Origin: DATBJJ01 sp036556425
Lineage (GTDB): Bacteria; Acidobacteriota; Vicinamibacteria; Vicinamibacterales; 2-12-FULL-66-21
Length of the DNA: 64,000 bases
Assembly (NCBI GenBank): GCA_036556425.1
Contig: DATBJJ010000173.1
Location: 1 to 64,000, forward strand
Reading direction: 5' to 3'
The notes under the pieces were generated by a model. The model made no database searches and was not told the DNA's origin. It saw nothing but the letters and a program-made list of their open reading frames with translations. Numbering within the stretch: the first letter of the stretch is position 1; every line of letters starts with the position of its first letter. The position numbers and the translations under genes are program-made. Positions 60,467-64,000 of the stretch are shown piece after piece.

Positions 60467-60802
60467 CTACGACGTCGCCGCGATCGCGGCCGCGATCGCG
60501 GACGCGATGCGCTGCCAACTCTCGGTTTCGGCGTCGAGATGCTTTCTGCCCGCTCGCGTCAGGCTGTAGTACTTCGCTTTCCGGCGGTTCTCGGATTCGC
60601 CCCACTCCGCCTCGAGCCAGCCCCGCTCCTCGAGACGATGGAGCGCGGGAAAGAGCGAGCCCGGCTTGACGTCGAACGTTCCGCGCGTGATCTGCGCGAC
60701 GCGGCGCGCGATCCCGAGCCCGTGATTCGGTCCGAGCGCGAGCGCTCGCAGGATGAGCAAGTCGAGCGTGCCCTGCAGCAGCCCGCCTTTCGACGCCGCC
60801 AC
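60467..60802 (-). CDS. PadR-family transcriptional repressor
   Basis: A 111-aa PadR-type winged-helix repressor, N-terminal domain only. Seen directly: GLLQGTLDLLILRALALG, HGLGIARRV, KPGSLFPALHRLEERGWLEAEWG and the closing RRKAKYYSLTRAGRKHLDAE. The form matches acidobacterial PadR proteins often paired with ADOP permeases, though the ADOP gene here is far away (36441). The GTG at 60802 has a strong AGGAGGT ribosome-binding site. Its promoter carries a dyad that it probably binds. Confidence 0.92.
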   Translation of the reverse strand: MAASKGGLLQGTLDLLILRALALGPNHGLGIARRVAQITRGTFDVKPGSLFPALHRLEERGWLEAEWGESENRRKAKYYSLTRAGRKHLDAETESWQRIASAIAAAIAATS

Positions 60803-60821
60803 GCAACCTCCTATAGAAAGC

Positions 60822-60857
60822 CGATACGAGCGTATCGAACGCGTCGTCGACTGTCAA
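60822..60857 (-). promoter_or_regulatory. padR promoter with overlapping dyad
   Basis: On the minus strand: -35 TTGACA (60857-60852), a 17-bp spacer and -10 TACGCT (60834-60829). The dyad CGATACG-CT-CGTATCG (60837-60822) covers the -10 box. It lies 20 bp upstream of the padR start, the expected place for self-repression. PadR-family proteins bind such short inverted repeats. Confidence 0.72.
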
Positions 60858-60905
60858 TGAGCTCGGGGACGATGACGGCCGCGGGTATCGCGCTCCGATC
60901 CGTGT

Positions 60906-61772
60906 TCAAGGGCGTTGAGAACGCATTGCTGCGGCGGAAGGTACGGAAGATTCGCGAAGAGATCGCGCGCGAGCTCGCGGCGTTCGAGGCTGCAAGGAAG
61001 GAAGCAGACGCCGCCACCAGCTCTCGACGACCTCCACGACGACGACCGTGATGTTGTCCGCGCCGCCGTTGCGATTCGCGAGATCGATCAGGTAATCACA
61101 GATGCGCTGCGGAGCGCGCCAGCGCACGATTGCATCGGCAACCGTCGAATCCGGCACCATCCGCGTGAGACCATCGCTGCAGAGCAGGAGATAGTCGCCG
61201 GGCCGCACCGGAACTTCCTGCAGATCGACGACGACGTCAGGCGCGCCTCCCAACACGCGCAGCAGAATGTGCTGGTCGCGGGACTGGAGGATGCCTTCGC
61301 GGGCGAGCACGCCGGCGCTCACCTGCGCCTCGACCAAGGAGTGATCGGACGTGAGGAGCTGAAGCCCGTTGTCGCGCCAGAGATAGGCGCGGCTGTCACC
61401 GACGTGCGCGACGCTGGCGACATGATGGTTCAGCCAGGCGCCCACGACCGTCGTTCCCATCTCGGCGCGCCGGCGATCGGTCTGGCCGTGGCGATAGATC
61501 TCTCGATTCGACTGCCGCACGGCGTCCGCCAGACGATTCGTCCACGGCAGATACATGCTCTCGCCGTTTGAGGGGTCGTCGGAATCGTCGCTCATCTCCA
61601 GACGCTGGAGAATCGCATCGGCGGCCAACTGGCTCGCGACCTCGCCTGCGGGCGCGCCGCCCATTCCGTCGCACACGAGGAACAGTCCGCGATCCTTACG
61701 CAGGACGTAGACGTCCTCGTTCAAATTACGGACGCGGCCGGTGTCGGTCCCGGCTCCAACGCGCAGGCGCAT
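60906..61772 (-). CDS. PP2C-family Ser/Thr protein phosphatase
   Basis: A 288-aa PP2C (Stp1-type) phosphatase. Metal and catalytic motifs are in order: VRNLNEDVYV near 15, DGMGGAPAGEVAS near 35, AHVGDSRAYLW near 121, LCSDGLTRMV near 197 and GGADNITVVVVE near 237. The C-terminal 40 residues are a basic extension. It removes phosphate from Ser/Thr kinase targets. It lies 34 bp beyond kinase 2 and the GC-rich repeat, on the same strand, and probably reverses kinase 2 action. Confidence 0.94.
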   Translation of the reverse strand: MRLRVGAGTDTGRVRNLNEDVYVLRKDRGLFLVCDGMGGAPAGEVASQLAADAILQRLEMSDDSDDPSNGESMYLPWTNRLADAVRQSNREIYRHGQTDRRRAEMGTTVVGAWLNHHVASVAHVGDSRAYLWRDNGLQLLTSDHSLVEAQVSAGVLAREGILQSRDQHILLRVLGGAPDVVVDLQEVPVRPGDYLLLCSDGLTRMVPDSTVADAIVRWRAPQRICDYLIDLANRNGGADNITVVVVEVVESWWRRLLPSLQPRTPRARARSLRESSVPSAAAMRSQRP

Positions 61773-61790
61773 ATGCGGTCCTTTCTTAGT

Positions 61791-61860
61791 CGGGGGGCTT
61801 CGCCCCGCCGGCCCCCCATCGCCATCGCTCGCGGGGTCCCCATGCCCCGCTCCGCTCCGG
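61791..61860 (-). repeat. GC-rich repeat copy 2, after kinase 2
   Basis: On the minus strand this reads CCGGAGCGGAGCGGGGC, then a GGGGACCCC stem, then CCGGCGGGGCGAAGCCCC, closely matching the copy at 9330-9397. It begins 34 nt after the kinase 2 stop and ends 19 nt before the PP2C start. As in copy 1, it is in sense orientation just after a stop codon. Confidence 0.75.
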
Positions 61861-61894
61861 CGAGCGCGTTCCGCGCCTCTTTCTCATCTCTTCG

Positions 61895-63307
61895 TCAGCG
61901 CTTCGTCTTGCGGCCGAAGATCTTCGTCGCGCGGCCGGTGCGATCCTCGAGCGCCGGCAGCAGCGATGCAATCTGCGTCTCCTCGAATCTGAGCACGACG
62001 TATCGCGAATCCATGTTGGTCCGGACGACGAGCCAGTGCCGCGGCGTCGATCGGTCACGAGGGCGGAGCGCGCGCGCGACCGGCGCCGGCCCTTTCGCCG
62101 AGCTCCACAACGGTTGACGGCCGATCGCATACGCCGTCGAGATGACGCTGCCGTATGGCACGAGATGCAACGGATGCTCGGTCTCGCTCGGCGTCGTGAC
62201 CGTGAACTTGCAGTCGGTGAGCGTCAACTGCGCGGCGCGCTCCTCGCCTCCTCGCACGATCACGTTGGTATCGAACACGATCGAAGCCGGCGCGGTTGGG
62301 ACGGGCGGCGTCTTCTTCGGGTGCGCAAGCAAGGGAACGCACGCGAGGGCCGCGACGCACGCAGCGAATCCGACGAGACTCGCGTTCACGCGCGAACGAC
62401 GGCGGCCCGGCGGGACGATTCTCCGGCTGAACGAGCGCGCAACCGCCGCCGTCTGAGGCGACCCTCGCGAAAGCTTGACGAGCGCGCTGTTCTGCCGGAC
62501 CGAGTGGCCGGCAGCCCTGCCAAGCGCGACGCGGAACGCGCCGGCGCTCTGAAAACGATCGGGCGCGGACTTCGCGAGCGCTCGCGTGACGATCGTGTCG
62601 CACCACGCGGGCAGATTGCTCCCGTACCGCCAAATCGGCGTCGGGAGCTGCGTGATCTGCTGTTGAAGCATGTCGACGGGCGTGTCTGCCGCGAAAGGCA
62701 GCGCGCCCGTCAGCACGCGATAGAACATCACGCCGACCGAGTAGACGTCCGCCGCTTCGGCGACGCTCTCGCCGAGCGCTTGTTCCGGCGCCATGTACGC
62801 CGGCGTCCCGACGATGTGACTTTCGGCCGTGCCTTCGGCACGCCGCGCGCGCGCGACGCCGAAGTCCATGATCTTGATGCCCAGCTCGGTGAGCATGACG
62901 TTCGCGGGCTTCAGATCGCGATGGACGACGCCCGCGCGATGCGCGTGCTCGAGCGCGGAGAGAATCTGATCGATCACGTACACGACGCGATCGAGCGGCA
63001 GCGGTCCGACGCGATCGCACAGTTGCTCGAGCGTTTCGCCGCGCACGAGCTCCATCACCATCACGAGCTCGTTGGACGAAGTGAAGAGATCGTAGATCGT
63101 GGCGATGCCGGGATGATTCAGGCTCGCCAACACCGCGGCTTCGGTCTGAAAGCGCTTGCAGATCTCCGAATCAGCGGCAGCGCGATTCAAGATTTTCAGC
63201 GCGACGTCGCGGCCGAGCGACTCGTCGACCGCCTTGTAGACGATGCCGGTCGCGCCCCGCCCGAGCGTGCCGACGATGCGGTACTTGCCGATAGTGGTGC
63301 CTAGCAT
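61895..63307 (-). CDS. Membrane Ser/Thr protein kinase (kinase 2)
   Basis: A 470-aa paralogue of kinase 1. Kinase domain (about 1-270): GRGATGIVY (glycine loop with Ala-Thr replacing Gly-Met), HRDLKPANVM, IMDFGVAR, GTPAYMAPEQ and DRFQSAGAFR. A membrane helix (about 318-340) leads to a C-terminal domain (about 345-470) with LTLTDCKFTV, RHWLVVRTNMDSRYVVLRFEE and LLPALEDRTGRATK. That domain aligns with the end of kinase 1 (NWIVLLTAGEPVILRIED, VLPAIEERTGRK). Both kinases also share the N-terminus GTT(V/I)GKYRIV. Start ATG 63307, promoter at 63344-63372. Confidence 0.94.
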   Translation of the reverse strand: MLGTTIGKYRIVGTLGRGATGIVYKAVDESLGRDVALKILNRAAADSEICKRFQTEAAVLASLNHPGIATIYDLFTSSNELVMVMELVRGETLEQLCDRVGPLPLDRVVYVIDQILSALEHAHRAGVVHRDLKPANVMLTELGIKIMDFGVARARRAEGTAESHIVGTPAYMAPEQALGESVAEAADVYSVGVMFYRVLTGALPFAADTPVDMLQQQITQLPTPIWRYGSNLPAWCDTIVTRALAKSAPDRFQSAGAFRVALGRAAGHSVRQNSALVKLSRGSPQTAAVARSFSRRIVPPGRRRSRVNASLVGFAACVAALACVPLLAHPKKTPPVPTAPASIVFDTNVIVRGGEERAAQLTLTDCKFTVTTPSETEHPLHLVPYGSVISTAYAIGRQPLWSSAKGPAPVARALRPRDRSTPRHWLVVRTNMDSRYVVLRFEETQIASLLPALEDRTGRATKIFGRKTKR

Positions 63308-63343
63308 GGCATGGCGCTCCGATGCTGGGCTGGGGAGAGAAGT

Positions 63344-63372
63344 ACAGTACGACGCACGCGATGACGTGTCAA
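63344..63372 (-). promoter_or_regulatory. Promoter for kinase 2
   Basis: On the minus strand: -35 TTGACA (63372-63367), a 17-bp spacer and a -10-like TACTGT (63349-63344). The -35 is perfect and the -10 is weak. The transcription start would be near 63337, about 30 nt before the ATG at 63307. Kinase 1 has the same perfect -35. Confidence 0.5.
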
Positions 63373-63552
63373 TGCACTGAAGCGCCTGAATCTGCAATCA
63401 CGTTTTTGGTCTCGAGCTTACAGAATGCGCGGCGGCGCGCGCGTCATAGCAGCGACGTGCTGGACCGGCCGACGGCGTGGAACTTGAATTGAGCAGGAGT
63501 GGGGTAGGTGTGTGCCGCTTTGGTGCGGTCGCAACAAGGAGCGGAGGTCGCG

Positions 63553-64000
63553 ATGGCGAGACTCACGCTACAACTTGAAGACCGTGTGCTGAAGGAATAT
63601 GCGATCGGGACGATGGCGACGATCGGCCGCCTCGCCGACAACACGATCGTCATCGATAGTCCCGCTGTGTCGAGCCACCACGCGAGCGTGTTCGCCGACG
63701 GTGGCATGTTCGCGGTCGAAGATCTGCAAAGCACGAACGGCACGTTCGTCAACGGCGTTCGCGTGAGCCGGCGGATCTTGAAGCACGGCGACGTGCTTCA
63801 AGTCGGCCAGCACCGGCTGGTGCTCGATCAAGTCGCCGAGTGCGGCGCGCAGCGCACCGACGACGCGGATCCGTCGGTACCGAGCAACGGTGAGACGGTT
63901 TTCATCGACAAGCGAACGCTGGTTGCGAAGCTGATGCAGTCCGAGAGCGAGGCGCGGAAATACGATGCGCTGCTCGCCAGATTGAAGGACGTCGAAACGC
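63553..64000 (+). CDS. FHA-domain protein (partial, cut by window end)
   Basis: At least 149 codons with no stop before the window end. An N-terminal FHA phosphothreonine-binding domain (about 1-100) has all key elements: ATIGRLADNTIVIDSP near 22-37, SSHHASVF with the serine and histidine that contact phosphothreonine, DLQSTNGTFVNGVRV near 58-72 and HGDVLQVGQHRLVL. The part after it (about 115 on) starts an acidic and then helical region (KLMQSESEARKYDALLARLKD). It has GGAG upstream. The next kinase and phosphatase make it a likely reader of kinase 2 phosphorylation. Confidence 0.9.
   Translation, partial: MARLTLQLEDRVLKEYAIGTMATIGRLADNTIVIDSPAVSSHHASVFADGGMFAVEDLQSTNGTFVNGVRVSRRILKHGDVLQVGQHRLVLDQVAECGAQRTDDADPSVPSNGETVFIDKRTLVAKLMQSESEARKYDALLARLKDVET

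Noticed and set aside
60857..61051. 64-aa plus-strand frame (MSSGTMTAAG...)
   Set aside because: It overlaps the PP2C gene by 146 bp, starts inside the padR promoter and has an Arg/Pro tail read from the opposite strand of a real gene. A real helix-rich peptide cannot be fully excluded.
63398..63552. Strong promoter before the FHA gene
   Set aside because: TTGAAT near 63484 has no -10 at correct spacing; nothing clear is seen.

Overview
The window is about 64 kb of GC-rich (roughly two-thirds G+C), gene-dense chromosomal DNA. It points to an acidobacterium, most likely of the Vicinamibacteria type. This rests on family content: a duplicated-domain MacB/FtsX-type orphan permease, a PadR regulator of the kind usually found with such permeases, a VWFA-related secreted protein, a carboxypeptidase-regulatory-like TonB receptor, two membrane Ser/Thr kinases and a GYxxG-repeat secreted protein. 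The placement is an inference; no rRNA or other phylogenetic marker is present. I see no tRNA, rRNA, CRISPR array, insertion sequence or prophage. Many neighbouring genes overlap by 4 bp (ATGA or GTGA), so much of the window is translationally coupled operons.

Layout, left to right. 0-4 kb: an orphan PilT-like ATPase with a very long acidic linker, a small hypothetical protein and a UbiE/MenG methyltransferase. 4-8.2 kb: an iron block, with a soluble DtxR/MntR regulator, then a near-consensus promoter overlapped by a perfect 20-bp palindrome, then a membrane-anchored DtxR-FeoA fusion and a FeoB split into separate G-protein and permease chains. 8.2-9.3 kb: divergent queD and queC. 9.4-13.2 kb: a DUF4097 lipoprotein, NagA, a PIN-like protein and a deoxyhypusine-synthase-family enzyme. 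13.3-20.2 kb: a PH-like membrane protein, a sigma-54 activator, a subtilase, a dual HD-GYP/GGDEF c-di-GMP protein and a flavin reductase. 20.2-25.6 kb: a BON lipoprotein, FabI, a secreted acetamidase/formamidase, an RGG-rich zinc-finger-like protein, an S41 protease and a LolA-like protein.

25.7-33.7 kb is a seven-gene minus-strand operon: TonB receptor, M20 dipeptidase, 5-oxoprolinase subunit A, MFS transporter, lipoprotein, internally duplicated secreted protein and a 75-aa protein. It looks like a scavenging module for pyroglutamate or peptides. Just upstream, on the other strand, lies a candidate structured RNA ending in an intrinsic terminator. 34-41.4 kb: a stand-alone DGQHR protein, a TPR/EF-hand protein coupled to the ADOP permease, an acyltransferase coupled to OsmC, a 185-bp palindromic array and an FTR1 iron permease. 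41.4-47.2 kb: membrane dipeptidase, SGNH hydrolase, VWFA protein, a 28-aa membrane peptide, a lipoprotein and gamma-glutamyltransferase.

47-54 kb: Ser/Thr kinase 1, a hydroxyproline/proline racemase with an ornithine-cyclodeaminase-family partner, a basic DNA-binding-like protein, TPR proteins and the GYxxG-repeat protein. 54-60.4 kb: a minus-strand run of GNAT, APH-type kinase, CHASE2 adenylate cyclase, M48 protease and a cyclic-nucleotide-binding MscS channel. This reads as a cAMP synthesis and response module. 60.4-64 kb: a self-regulated PadR repressor, a PP2C phosphatase, Ser/Thr kinase 2 (paralogous to kinase 1, including an unnamed C-terminal domain) and an FHA protein cut by the window end. 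Together these form a phosphorylation module.

A second layer is non-coding. It includes a GGGGTCTGACCCC palindrome family, a roughly 70-bp GC-rich repeat found after two stop codons, and unrelated palindromic or tandem mini-arrays at junctions between convergent genes.
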